Below, in pieces: positions 36,853-45,599 of a DNA stretch of 64,000 nt. The notes under the pieces were generated by a model that was not told the DNA's origin, did no database searches, and saw only the letters and a program-made list of their open reading frames with translations. A program made the translations under genes and the position numbers. Numbering within the stretch: position 1 is the first letter of the stretch; every line of letters begins with the position of its first letter. The DNA comes from Pseudomonas xionganensis (lineage in GTDB: Bacteria; Pseudomonadota; Gammaproteobacteria; Pseudomonadales; Pseudomonadaceae), in assembly GCF_009763245.1 (NCBI RefSeq), contig NZ_WKJZ01000001.1:697528-761527 (forward strand), given 5' to 3'.

Positions 36853-37884
36853 ATGCGGATTCTCTGCAGCATCTTGCTTTGCTTGGGCCTGAGCAACTCC
36901 CTACTGGCTGCGCCCTGGTATCCGGTGGCGGTACAGTCTGATGGTGAGAGCCTGAACTATCAGCCTCTGACAAAGGCGGCAGAGGCCTGGCGTATCTGTG
37001 TGTTGTTGCCCCATGGCAAGGACCGCTATTGGTGGGGCGTGGCCTGGGGAATTGACGAAGAGGGCACGCGCCAGGGCGTGCAGTTGGGCATCTATGAGGC
37101 AGGCGGTTATGAAAACCCTCAGGTGCAGCTGCAACAGTTGCAGCATTGTCGACGGCTGGAGGCCCAGGCCTATCTGATCGCCGCCATCAATACCCGCGAT
37201 CTATGCCCGGAGATTGCCGTGCTGCGCAGTCAAGGCGTGCCGGTGATTGATCTGGTCAATCGCCTGGACTGTCCGGACCTGAGTGCCAGCTCCCGGGTGG
37301 ACTTTGCCGATATGGCTCAGGCCAGCCTGGACTACATTCACGCCCTGGGCGGGGATCGGCCCGTCAGCCTGGGCTGGTTGCCCGGGCCCGAGGGCGCAGG
37401 TTGGGTGATGGATGCCGAACGCAGCATCGAACAGGCTGCGGCCAGTGGTGGCCTTACGCTTCATCACGCCGGTTATGGACCTGTCGATCGCGCCAGCCAG
37501 GCCCAGTTGGTGCGCCGCTTGCTGCGCAGCCAGCCGCGCCTCGACTATTTGCTCGGCAATGCCGAGGCTGCCGGTTTTGCTGCCCAGCTGGTGCAGACCT
37601 CGGGGGCCAGGTACGCCACGCAGGTACTGGCCACCTACACCACCGAGCGCATAGTCGAGCAGATTCGCGATGGTTTTATTCTGGCCGCGCCTACCGATTC
37701 GCCCGTACTGCAGGCACGCATTGCCGTGGACCTGGCCATTCGTGCCCTGGAAGGCAAGCCCCATGCGCGGCTGGTCAGCCCGCGGATCGAAATGCTCGAC
37801 CAGCGCCGCCTGCCTGATTTCGATATCAGTCGACTGATGCCGCCGACCGAGCACTGGATGATTCGTCGCGAGCTACCGCGCTGA
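36853..37884 (+). CDS. TorT-like periplasmic substrate-binding protein
   Basis: The 343-residue protein has a signal peptide cut near residue 19 (SLLA, then APWYPVAV) and a type I periplasmic-binding fold. Its WRICVLLPHGKDRYWWGVAWGI start and the DLVNRLDCPDL segment resemble TorT, the periplasmic partner of the trimethylamine-oxide sensor TorS. No torS-type hybrid kinase or reductase gene lies in the window. A CAGGAG site precedes the ATG at 36853. Its last 59 bases overlap the convergent acyltransferase gene. Confidence 0.82.
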   Translation: MRILCSILLCLGLSNSLLAAPWYPVAVQSDGESLNYQPLTKAAEAWRICVLLPHGKDRYWWGVAWGIDEEGTRQGVQLGIYEAGGYENPQVQLQQLQHCRRLEAQAYLIAAINTRDLCPEIAVLRSQGVPVIDLVNRLDCPDLSASSRVDFADMAQASLDYIHALGGDRPVSLGWLPGPEGAGWVMDAERSIEQAAASGGLTLHHAGYGPVDRASQAQLVRRLLRSQPRLDYLLGNAEAAGFAAQLVQTSGARYATQVLATYTTERIVEQIRDGFILAAPTDSPVLQARIAVDLAIRALEGKPHARLVSPRIEMLDQRRLPDFDISRLMPPTEHWMIRRELPR

Positions 37885-38767
37885 GTTCGGCGCGCAGCTG
37901 GGCGATGCGCGCATCCTTGGCTTGCCACAGGCCGCTGACCCAGTCCTGGACATGCTGGCGAAACAGCGCATCGTTTTCGTAGTCGCCCTGCCACAGCGCC
38001 GGGTCCAGTTCGCGGGTCTGGATATCGACGATGACCCGCGGCACCTGGCCACTGATCAACTCCCAGAACCCCGGAATGCGCTCGCCCGGATAGACCAGGG
38101 TGACGTCCAGCACCTTGTCCAGCTGTTCGCCCAGAGCGGCGAGCACGAACGCCACACCACCGGCCTTGGGTTTGAGCAGGTAGCGGTAGGGCGACTGCTG
38201 CTGGGCCTGCTTGGCCGGGGTGAAGCGGGTGCCTTCCAGGTAGTTGACCACGGTTACCGGCAGGTCCTTGAACTTCTCGCAGGCGCGTTTGGTGATGGCC
38301 AGGTCCTGCCCCTTGAGTTCGGGGTGCCTGGCCAGAAAGGCCTTGGAGTAGCGGCGCATAAAGGGGTAGTCCAGGGCCCAGAAGGCCAGGCCGATAAAGG
38401 GTACCCAGATCAACTGCTGCTTGAGGAAGAACTTGAAGTAGGGCGTCCTGCGGTTGAAGGCCTGGATCAGCGCGGGGATGTCCACCCAGCTCTGGTGATT
38501 GCTGATCACCAGGTAGGAGGTGCTCTGGCGCAGCTCGGCGTTGCCGCGAATGTCCCAGCGGGTGGGCAAGAGGCTGGCGAAGATCCGCTTGTTCAGCTCG
38601 GCCCAGGTTTCCGCCACCCACATCACCCCGCGGGAGCTGGCGGTCTTCAGGGCCTTGCCCGGTAGGATGAATTTGCCCAGGGCAATCAGCAGCAGCGGGC
38701 CGATCAGCACCAGGGTATTGAGCAGCAGCAGGGTCAGCACGCTCAGGGCGGTCAGCAGGCGGCGCAT
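37826..38767 (-). CDS. 1-acyl-glycerol-3-phosphate acyltransferase-type protein (YihG-like)
   Basis: The 313-residue protein has an N-terminal membrane segment (about 8-32), the acyltransferase motif NHQSWVD (H91 to D96, the HX4D catalytic pair) and EGTRFTPAK (about 171-179). These define the lysophospholipid acyltransferase family, and the overall form is that of YihG. It probably acylates a lysophospholipid at the inner membrane. The ATG at 38767 is chosen; a longer frame upstream lacks similarity. Confidence 0.88.
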   Translation of the reverse strand: MRRLLTALSVLTLLLLNTLVLIGPLLLIALGKFILPGKALKTASSRGVMWVAETWAELNKRIFASLLPTRWDIRGNAELRQSTSYLVISNHQSWVDIPALIQAFNRRTPYFKFFLKQQLIWVPFIGLAFWALDYPFMRRYSKAFLARHPELKGQDLAITKRACEKFKDLPVTVVNYLEGTRFTPAKQAQQQSPYRYLLKPKAGGVAFVLAALGEQLDKVLDVTLVYPGERIPGFWELISGQVPRVIVDIQTRELDPALWQGDYENDALFRQHVQDWVSGLWQAKDARIAQLRAELSAVARDESSSARSAASVD

Positions 38768-38946
38768 GGCAATTCCTTGTGAAGCGCAGGTGGGGCGATG
38801 ATAAGCAGGCTGTACTTCTGTTCCAAGCCGCAGTAAGGCTGCCGGCTTATTGCTATTGGTTATGGCACGCATAGGCAAGTTTTGCGGGTGGTTGGTCTAT
38901 TCTTGTCGGACAATTTTGCCCGTTGTGTGATTACCGAGTGCTTTCC

Positions 38947-40173
38947 ATGCTCAAGTGCATTGCCGTGGCCGATCTGCGGGTCGGCATGTTTATTCACGAG
39001 TTCTGTGGCGCATGGATGGACCACCCCTTCTGGAAGTCGAAATTCCTCCTGAAGACCGACAAGGATTTGCAGCGCATTCGCGCCAGCAGCATCACCGAGC
39101 TGTGGATCGACACCAGCAAGGGCCTGGATGTGGAAAGCGGCGTGGCCAGTGTCAGCCCCGAACAGGCCGCCGCAGAGGTCGAACAGCAGTTGCAGGCGGC
39201 GGCCGTGATCAGCGCCCTGCCGCGCGCCAGTGGCCTGGATGAGGAGCTGCGCCGTGCGGCCAAGCTCTGTGCCCGTTCCAAGGCCGCGGTCATCAGCATG
39301 TTCGCGGACGCGCGCATGGGCCAGGCCCTGCAGTTCGGGCAGGCCGATGCCCTGGTCACGGAAATCAGCGACTCGGTGATGCGCCACCCCAATGCCCTGA
39401 TCAGTCTGGCCCGGCTTAAACATGCCGACGAGTACACCTATATGCACTCGGTGGCGGTCTGTGCCCTGATGATCGCCCTGGCCCGCCAGCTTGGCCTGGA
39501 TGAAGCCCTGGTGCGCGAGGCCGGGCTGGCCGGGCTGCTGCATGATATCGGCAAGATGGCCATCCCCAATGAGGTGCTGAACAAGCCGGGCAAGCTCAGC
39601 GATGCCGAGTTTGTCGTGGTGCGCGATCACCCGGTGGCGGGCGCGCAGATGTTGCGTGACTGCCGGCAGGTCAGTGCCCTGGTGCTGGATGTGTGCCTGC
39701 ACCACCATGAGAAGTTCGATGGTACGGGTTATCCGCACCGCCTGGCCGGTGAGCAGATCAGCCTGCTCGCCCGTATGGGTGCGGTCTGCGACGTGTACGA
39801 CGCCATCACCTCCAATCGCCCCTACAAGGCCGGCTGGGATCCGGCCGAGTCGATCCGCAAGATGGCGGAATGGAAGGGGCACTTCGATCCAGCGGTGTTC
39901 CAAGCCTTTATCAAGACCGTGGGCATCTACCCCACAGGTTCGCTGGTGCGCCTGCAGAGTGGCCGTATCGGGGTGGTGCTGGAACAGCAGGCCGGCTCCC
40001 TGCTGACGCCCAGGGTGCGGGTGTTCTTCTCCGCCAAGTCGAAGACCCCCATCCCCCAGGAGGTGCTGGATCTGGCCAAGCTGGCCGGGCGTGAGCGCAT
40101 CGTCGCCCGCGAGTCGGCCCAGGACTGGGGTTTTCGTGATATCGACCAGCTGTGGAGTGGGCTGCCGGGCTAG
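38947..40173 (+). CDS. DUF3391/HD-GYP cyclic di-GMP phosphodiesterase-type protein
   Basis: The 408-residue protein has an N-terminal DUF3391 domain (LRVGMFIHEFCGAWMDHPFW) and an HD-GYP domain with LLHDIGK (about 197-203) and HHEKFDGTGYP (about 253-263). The full HD-GYP set of residues suggests active cyclic di-GMP hydrolysis. It has no receiver domain or membrane segment. I chose the ATG at 38947 over a GTG at 38923. It is the second HD-GYP gene within 8 kb and lies just before a chemoreceptor gene. Confidence 0.93.
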   Translation: MLKCIAVADLRVGMFIHEFCGAWMDHPFWKSKFLLKTDKDLQRIRASSITELWIDTSKGLDVESGVASVSPEQAAAEVEQQLQAAAVISALPRASGLDEELRRAAKLCARSKAAVISMFADARMGQALQFGQADALVTEISDSVMRHPNALISLARLKHADEYTYMHSVAVCALMIALARQLGLDEALVREAGLAGLLHDIGKMAIPNEVLNKPGKLSDAEFVVVRDHPVAGAQMLRDCRQVSALVLDVCLHHHEKFDGTGYPHRLAGEQISLLARMGAVCDVYDAITSNRPYKAGWDPAESIRKMAEWKGHFDPAVFQAFIKTVGIYPTGSLVRLQSGRIGVVLEQQAGSLLTPRVRVFFSAKSKTPIPQEVLDLAKLAGRERIVARESAQDWGFRDIDQLWSGLPG

Positions 40174-40307
40174 CCCGGCAGCAGAAGTTGAGCGGGGCAG
40201 CTATCCTCAAGTCATAACCTTGGCTAAATGCCATCAGGCGCGGTTCTTGCTTTGTGAACCGCTTTGGTGCGTGGGTGACAACCGCGCGCCCACAGCTTGA
40301 GGTGTAT

Positions 40308-42338
40308 ATGACTGGTTTACTCCAACCCGGCGTGCGGCTGCTGGAGCGTTTCAGCTTCGCGCGCAAGTTTCAGCTGGTATTCGTCTTGTTCGCCCTGCCC
40401 CTGGGCTTTTCCCTGTGGGTGATCGGCAGCGGTTATCTGGAGCGTCTGCGCAGCGTCGATCACGAATTGCAGGGCGGGCAGGCCCTGCAACTGATGGCCG
40501 GGGTGCAGCAGGCCCTGCTCGATCAGCGCACCCTGCTGGCCCGCTGGAAGGGCACCGACAGCCAGGCCCAAGGCATCCTGCAGCAGCGCGCGGCCAATCT
40601 GGACGAAGCCCTGGCGCAACTGCAAGGGCCGCTTGAGGCCAGCCTGTTCAGCGATCAGGCGCGGCAGAACCTGCAAAGCCTGCAGGCCGGTCGCAGCGCT
40701 CTCAGCGTTGATACCCTGGGCAAGATGGCCCTGCCAGACGCCCTGGAACGTTACCAAACGACCCTGCTCGGCCTGCTGGCTCTGCGCGAGCAGGTGGCCA
40801 CCGACAGCGGCCTGATCCTCGATCCCAATCTCGACACCTACCTGATGATGGAGCAGCTGACCTACACCCTGCCGCGCCTGCTGGAGCAGCTGGGCAGCTT
40901 CGCCAGCCATGGCTATGGCGCGGTGGTGTCGCAGCATTTCACCCTGCAGAGCCGGGTGCTGATCCGCGACCTGCGGCGCAATCTGGATGAGTCGCGCAGC
41001 CAGCTGTTGAAGACCCAGGCCACCCTGCGCCAGGAGGCGCCCCGGGCCATGCTGCAGTTGCAGGCACCCTTTACCGAAGCGCTGGAAGGCTATGAAAGTT
41101 TCCTCGCCGGCATCGACCGCGACATGTTCGAGGCCAGCCCCATGAGCCTGACCCCTGAGCAGTTCGTGCAGCGGGTGGAGACCTTGCAAGGGCAGTTGCA
41201 GGGGTTGCAGCAGGCGGTATCCCGCCAGTTTTCCGCCAGTCTGGGCGAGTACCGGCAGCAGGCGCTGACCGCCATGATCCAGGTGGTGGGGGTGTTCAGC
41301 CTGCTGACCGCCCTGGCCCTCTATGTATTGTTTTGCCTCAATGCCTCGATCCGGCGTAGCACCGCCGGCATTATCGAAGCCGCCGAGGGCCTGCGCGACG
41401 GGGATCTGCGGGTACGCATGCAGGTGCATGGTCAGGACGATCTGGCCAGCATCGCCCAGGCCCTGAACCTGGCCGTGGGCCAGCTGCGCGATTCCATGCA
41501 GGGGGTCAACCAGCAGAGCCAGCAACTGGGTGGCACCGTGCAGGCCCTTAATCACGAGGCGCAGACCGCCCTGCAGTCGGTGGAGCAGCAGCAGGCGCAG
41601 ATGAGCCAGATTGCCGCCGCCGCCACCGAAATGGCCGCCACTGCCCAGAGCGTGGCGCAGAGTTGCGAACAGGCCGCGGTGGAAGCCAGCCAGACCCGCG
41701 ACATTGCCGACCAGAGCAACCAGCGCAGTACCCGCACCAGCGAGAGCATGCGTCAGCTCAGCAGCCGCCTGGGCGACAGCGCCAGCACCCTGCAGCAGCT
41801 GCGCGAGCAGACCGAGCAGATCACCCGGGTGGTGGATGTGATCAAGGGCATCGCCGAACAGACCAACCTGCTGGCGCTGAATGCCGCCATCGAAGCGGCC
41901 CGGGCCGGTGAGCAGGGGCGCGGTTTTGCTGTGGTGGCCGACGAGGTGCGCTCCCTCTCGCAGCGCACGCAGAACTCCACTGCCGAAATCGCCGACACCG
42001 TGGCCAACCTGCACCGCGTGGTGGGCCAGTCCGTGACCCAGATGGAAGATGCCGTGCGCCAGGCCGAGGGTGACGTGGGCAGCGTGCTGGCCATGGGCGA
42101 GGACCTGGCCGCCATCGTCGAATCGGTGCAGCTGGTCAGCGACCGCCTGGCGCAGATCGCCACCGCCGCCGAACAGCAGGCCGCTACCGCCGATGAAGTC
42201 AGCGGCAATATCCAGCAGGTCGACCACGCCGCCAGCACCCTGCTCGAAGGTGCCCAGGCGGTCAGCACCGCCGCCGAGCAGCTGCGCCAGGGCAGCCTCG
42301 CTCTGGAGCAGAATACCGGGCGCTTCAAGCTGGATTAA
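40308..42338 (+). CDS. Methyl-accepting chemotaxis protein
   Basis: The 676-residue receptor has a first membrane helix at about 21-40, a large helical periplasmic sensor domain, a second membrane helix at about 321-345, a HAMP domain and the signalling coiled coil. The highly conserved hairpin tip, [37 protein letters not shown], spans about 514-550 and contacts CheA and CheW. No C-terminal CheR-binding pentapeptide is visible. The ATG at 40308 follows TTGAGGTG. Ligand unknown. Confidence 0.94.
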   Translation: MTGLLQPGVRLLERFSFARKFQLVFVLFALPLGFSLWVIGSGYLERLRSVDHELQGGQALQLMAGVQQALLDQRTLLARWKGTDSQAQGILQQRAANLDEALAQLQGPLEASLFSDQARQNLQSLQAGRSALSVDTLGKMALPDALERYQTTLLGLLALREQVATDSGLILDPNLDTYLMMEQLTYTLPRLLEQLGSFASHGYGAVVSQHFTLQSRVLIRDLRRNLDESRSQLLKTQATLRQEAPRAMLQLQAPFTEALEGYESFLAGIDRDMFEASPMSLTPEQFVQRVETLQGQLQGLQQAVSRQFSASLGEYRQQALTAMIQVVGVFSLLTALALYVLFCLNASIRRSTAGIIEAAEGLRDGDLRVRMQVHGQDDLASIAQALNLAVGQLRDSMQGVNQQSQQLGGTVQALNHEAQTALQSVEQQQAQMSQIAAAATEMAATAQSVAQSCEQAAVEASQTRDIADQSNQRSTRTSESMRQLSSRLGDSASTLQQLREQTEQITRVVDVIKGIAEQTNLLALNAAIEAARAGEQGRGFAVVADEVRSLSQRTQNSTAEIADTVANLHRVVGQSVTQMEDAVRQAEGDVGSVLAMGEDLAAIVESVQLVSDRLAQIATAAEQQAATADEVSGNIQQVDHAASTLLEGAQAVSTAAEQLRQGSLALEQNTGRFKLD

Positions 42339-42346
42339 GGTCTGGC

Positions 42347-42466
42347 TGCGATCTGCTGCGCGTCGGCCCTGCTGCGTTAAAAACAGGCTCGGAATGCTCA
42401 TGTACAAAAGTACACTCCGCTTCCTCGCCTGTTTTTGCCTTGCAGGACTCTAGCTCGCGAGATCTT
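42347..42466. repeat. Long imperfect palindrome of a Pseudomonas intergenic repeat type
   Basis: The core 42379-42436 has arms beginning AAAAACAGGC and ending GCCTGTTTTT, with GTAC steps flanking AAAA at the centre. Outer arms (GATCT..GCG..CTGC and its partner around GCGAGATC) extend it to about 120 bases. It fills most of the 229 bases between the chemoreceptor and creB. Confidence 0.65.
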
Positions 42467-42567
42467 AAATAGTGTCTAAGGCTATCGCCCGTTTGCAGGG
42501 GGCTTACCCTTGACGCTATCGGCCGGCTGGCTCAGGCTCCCCGCCAGTTGCCCGGAGCAGGACGCCC

Positions 42568-43254
42568 ATGCCGCATATTCTGATTGTCGAAGACGAAGCC
42601 GCCATCGCCGACACCCTGATCTTCGCCCTGCAGAGCGAAGGCTTCGGCACCACCTGGCTGAGCCTGGGTGAGCAGGCGCTGGCCGCTCAGCAGAATCAAC
42701 CCGCCGACCTGCTGATTCTCGATGTCGGCCTGCCGGATATCAGCGGCTTCGAGGTCTGCAAGCGCCTGCGCCGCTTCTCCGAGGTGCCGGTGATCTTCCT
42801 TACCGCCCGCAGCGAGGAGATCGACCGGGTGGTAGGTCTGGAAATCGGCGCCGATGATTATGTGGTCAAGCCCTTTAGTCCGCGGGAGGTGGCCGCCCGG
42901 GTCAAGGCCATCCTCAAGCGTATGGCGCCCCGTGAGCCGGCCCCGGAAATTGCGCCGTCAGGCCCCTTCCGGGTGGATGGCGAGCGGGTGCAGATCCATT
43001 ACCACGGCCAGCTCTTGAGCCTGACCCGACACGAGTTCCGTCTGCTGCAATTGCTGCTGGCTCAACCCGAGCGGGTGTTCTCCCGCGAACAGCTACTCGA
43101 TGGCCTGGGTGTGGCGCCCGATGCCGGCTACGAGCGCAGTATCGACAGCCATATCAAAAGCCTGCGCGCCAAGCTGCGCCAGGTACAGGCCGCCGCCGAG
43201 CCGATCCAGACTCATCGTGGCCTGGGCTACAGCTACTCGCCGAGGCACGCCTGA
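42568..43254 (+). CDS. creB: Response regulator CreB
   Basis: CreB is an OmpR-type transcription regulator paired with CreC; in P. aeruginosa it acts on creD and affects metabolism and beta-lactam response. The 228-residue protein has a receiver domain (phospho-accepting D52 in LILDVGLPD, Lys in VVKPFSP) and a C-terminal winged helix ending RTHRGLGYSY-like (QTHRGLGYSYSPRHA). Its stop overlaps the creC ATG by one base (TGATG). Confidence 0.93.
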   Translation: MPHILIVEDEAAIADTLIFALQSEGFGTTWLSLGEQALAAQQNQPADLLILDVGLPDISGFEVCKRLRRFSEVPVIFLTARSEEIDRVVGLEIGADDYVVKPFSPREVAARVKAILKRMAPREPAPEIAPSGPFRVDGERVQIHYHGQLLSLTRHEFRLLQLLLAQPERVFSREQLLDGLGVAPDAGYERSIDSHIKSLRAKLRQVQAAAEPIQTHRGLGYSYSPRHA

Positions 43255-44678
43255 TGCCACTGGGCATACGCATCTTCCTGGTCTACTTCCTGTTCGTCGG
43301 CCTGGCCGGCTGGTTTGTCCTGAGCACGGTGATGGACGAGATCCGCCCTGGCGTGCGCCAGAGCACCGAGGAAACCTTGGTAGATACCGCCAACCTGCTG
43401 GCCGAGATTCTGCGCGACGAGGTCAAGGCGGGCAGTCTGAGTCAGAGCCGCCTGCCCGAGCTGCTTGCCGCCTACGGCCAGCGTCAGCCCCAGGCGCAGA
43501 TCTGGGGGGTGGAGAAGACCCAGGTTAACCACCGCATCTATGTCACAGACGCCAAGGGCATCGTTTTGCTCGACTCCACGGGCGTGGCCGTGGGCCAGGA
43601 CTATTCACGCTGGAACGATGTGCTGCGTACCTTGCGCGGTGAGTACGGCGCCCGCTCGACCAAGGAAGACCCGAACGATGCGGACTCTTCGGTGATGTAT
43701 GTGGCCGCTCCGATCAAGGACGGCGAGCGGATTATCGGTGTGGTTTCGGTGGCCAAGCCCAACCGCACCCTGCAACCCTATATCGAGCGTTCGCAGACCC
43801 GCCTGGGCTGGCTCGGCGCCGGGTTGATCGGCCTCGGTCTGCTGATCGGCGCACTGCTGTCCTGGTGGCTGAGTGCCGCCCTGGGCAAGCTGACCCGCTA
43901 CGCCCAGGCGGTCAGCGCCGGACAGCGTGCCGAGCTGCCCAGGGTGCGTGGCGGCGAGCTGGCGCAACTGGCCGACGCCATCGAGCACATGCGCACCGAG
44001 CTGGAAGGCAAGGCCTATGTCGAACGCTATGTGCACACCCTGACCCATGAGCTGAAAAGCCCCCTGGCGGCCATTCGTGGCGCCGCCGAACTGCTCGACG
44101 GCGAAATGCCGGCCGAGCAGCGTCAGCGTTTTGTGGCCAATATCCAGCAGGAAGGCGCACGCCTGCAGCAGCTGATCGAACGCCTGCTGCACCTGGCTCA
44201 GGTCGAGCAGCGCCAGGGCCTGGAAGAGCAGGTGAGGGTGCCGCTGCGGGCGCTTAGCGAAGAACTGCTGCAGGCGCAGATGGCGCGTATCGAAGCGGCC
44301 GGGCTGCAGCTCGACAACCAGATCGGTGCCGAACTGGCTGCGCGCGGCGAAGCCTTTCTGCTGCGCCAGGCCCTGGCCAACCTGCTGGATAACGCCTTGG
44401 ATTTCACCCCGGCAGGCGGGCTGATCCGCTTCAGCGCCCAAGCCCGCGCCGGGCAGATTGAGTTGCGCCTGTTCAACCAGGCGGAGGCGATACCCGACTA
44501 TGCCCTGGCGCGCCTGAGTGAGCGCTTCTATTCCCTGCCACGCCCCAACGGCGGGCGGAAAAGCACCGGGCTGGGGCTGAACTTTGTGCAGGAAGTGGCC
44601 GAACTGCATGGCGGCAGCCTACAGATCGACAATATCGAGGGTGGGGTCGAGGTGCTGCTGAAGTTGCCGGGCGCCTGA
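43254..44678 (+). CDS. creC: Sensor histidine kinase CreC
   Basis: CreC is the inner-membrane kinase of the CreBC system. The 474-residue protein has membrane helices at about 6-26 and 185-207 that bracket a periplasmic sensor domain, a short HAMP region, the phospho-accepting H265 in THELKSPLAAIRG, and ATP-binding boxes NLLDNALDFTP and STGLGLNFVQEV. It is translationally coupled to creB. creD is 0.9 kb away, separated by two genes on the other strand. Confidence 0.93.
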   Translation: MPLGIRIFLVYFLFVGLAGWFVLSTVMDEIRPGVRQSTEETLVDTANLLAEILRDEVKAGSLSQSRLPELLAAYGQRQPQAQIWGVEKTQVNHRIYVTDAKGIVLLDSTGVAVGQDYSRWNDVLRTLRGEYGARSTKEDPNDADSSVMYVAAPIKDGERIIGVVSVAKPNRTLQPYIERSQTRLGWLGAGLIGLGLLIGALLSWWLSAALGKLTRYAQAVSAGQRAELPRVRGGELAQLADAIEHMRTELEGKAYVERYVHTLTHELKSPLAAIRGAAELLDGEMPAEQRQRFVANIQQEGARLQQLIERLLHLAQVEQRQGLEEQVRVPLRALSEELLQAQMARIEAAGLQLDNQIGAELAARGEAFLLRQALANLLDNALDFTPAGGLIRFSAQARAGQIELRLFNQAEAIPDYALARLSERFYSLPRPNGGRKSTGLGLNFVQEVAELHGGSLQIDNIEGGVEVLLKLPGA

Positions 44679-44694
44679 ACGCAATAAGGCCGAC

Positions 44695-44973
44695 CTAGCC
44701 GTAGCGCCGCGCGCCCTGGAGCAACCCCATCAGCGCATCCTGGCACTGGCGGCAATAGAAGCCGCGCTCGGTGCCGGACTTGGCATCGAGGTTCTCGCTG
44801 ACTTCCACACAGGGCTCGAACTGCAGGCGCGCCACCAGGCTGGCGGTATCCAGCACCACATCGAAATACACCCACTCGCGGCAGTTCTGCGACCAGGGCG
44901 TGCCGCGGTAGGTTTCACGGACGCCGGCGGCAAGCAGTTCCTGTTCCAGGGGGCGGAGATGATGGCAAAGCAT
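44695..44973 (-). CDS. Conserved small protein with a CxxC motif
   Basis: The 92-residue protein starts MLCHHLRPLEQELLAAGVRETYRG and ends with FYCRQCQDALMGLL. The CxxC near the C-terminus could bind metal. I do not recognise a named family, but I would expect orthologues in Pseudomonas because the codon use is normal. A GGAGG site precedes the ATG at 44973. It follows the DUF2628 gene by 16 bases in the same direction and converges with creC. Confidence 0.75.
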   Translation of the reverse strand: MLCHHLRPLEQELLAAGVRETYRGTPWSQNCREWVYFDVVLDTASLVARLQFEPCVEVSENLDAKSGTERGFYCRQCQDALMGLLQGARRYG

Positions 44974-44989
44974 GCGCTGTCCTCCATGG

Positions 44990-45424
44990 TTACCACCAGC
45001 CGTTATCGCCCAGCACCCTCTTCTTGTAGTAGTCGATATTGGCGCGTACGGCGAACACGGCGCCCACGCCATAGCCCAGGGCGTTGGCAAGCTTCTCGTA
45101 GCCGAACTGGTCGAGCAGCAGACCCAGGCTGATTACCACCACGGCGCACAGCAGAAACAGCGCCAGGCCCTTTTTCCACATGCCCTTGCAGGCGTAGTAA
45201 ATGGGGCCGAAGAGGAAGGCGAGGATATTGAAGCCGAAGGCGGCGCGGCGGTCGGCGGCGGGCAGTTCCTTGTAATGGGGCATCTTCGGGCCACCGGCGC
45301 GGGCGATGGCGCGAAAGCGCGCCTGCCACTTGGCCGAGACGGGCAGGCTGGCGATCAGCTGTTCCGGGCTGTCAGCTTCTATAACTGCAGCTTGGGGCGT
45401 GGCGTAGGGGTTGTCTGGGGTCAT
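44990..45424 (-). CDS. DUF2628 membrane protein
   Basis: The 144-residue protein has a soluble N-terminal part and a DUF2628-type C-terminal half: AAFGFNILAFLFGPIYYACKGMWKKGLALFLL followed by a further hydrophobic segment and a VRANIDYYKKRVLG end. It is an inner-membrane protein of unknown function. The ATG at 45424 (MTPDNPYATPQ) is preferred. It is divergent from creD, so the 175 bases between them hold both promoters. Confidence 0.85.
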   Translation of the reverse strand: MTPDNPYATPQAAVIEADSPEQLIASLPVSAKWQARFRAIARAGGPKMPHYKELPAADRRAAFGFNILAFLFGPIYYACKGMWKKGLALFLLCAVVVISLGLLLDQFGYEKLANALGYGVGAVFAVRANIDYYKKRVLGDNGWW

Positions 45425-45510
45425 GGCCGGCATCCTTGTTGGCGGGAAAGCAGCCAAGGCTAGTCAGACCAGGGGCGGCTGTCCACGAACCCTGTGGCAC
45501 TTTGCACAGA

Positions 45511-45526
45511 ATCACCACGCATTCTC
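45511..45526 (+). promoter_or_regulatory. Candidate CreB-binding tag upstream of creD
   Basis: ATCAC-CACGCA-TTCTC matches the CreB tag TTCAC-N6-TTCAC at 8 of 10 fixed positions, with correct spacing. It lies 74 bases before the creD start. The match is imperfect, so it is a candidate only. Confidence 0.35.
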
Positions 45527-45599
45527 CATATTCCCTGCATAAAGCCACCACCCGGCAGGCCCAGACTCGGCTCACCTTAACTGCATCGGAGAATGCATC

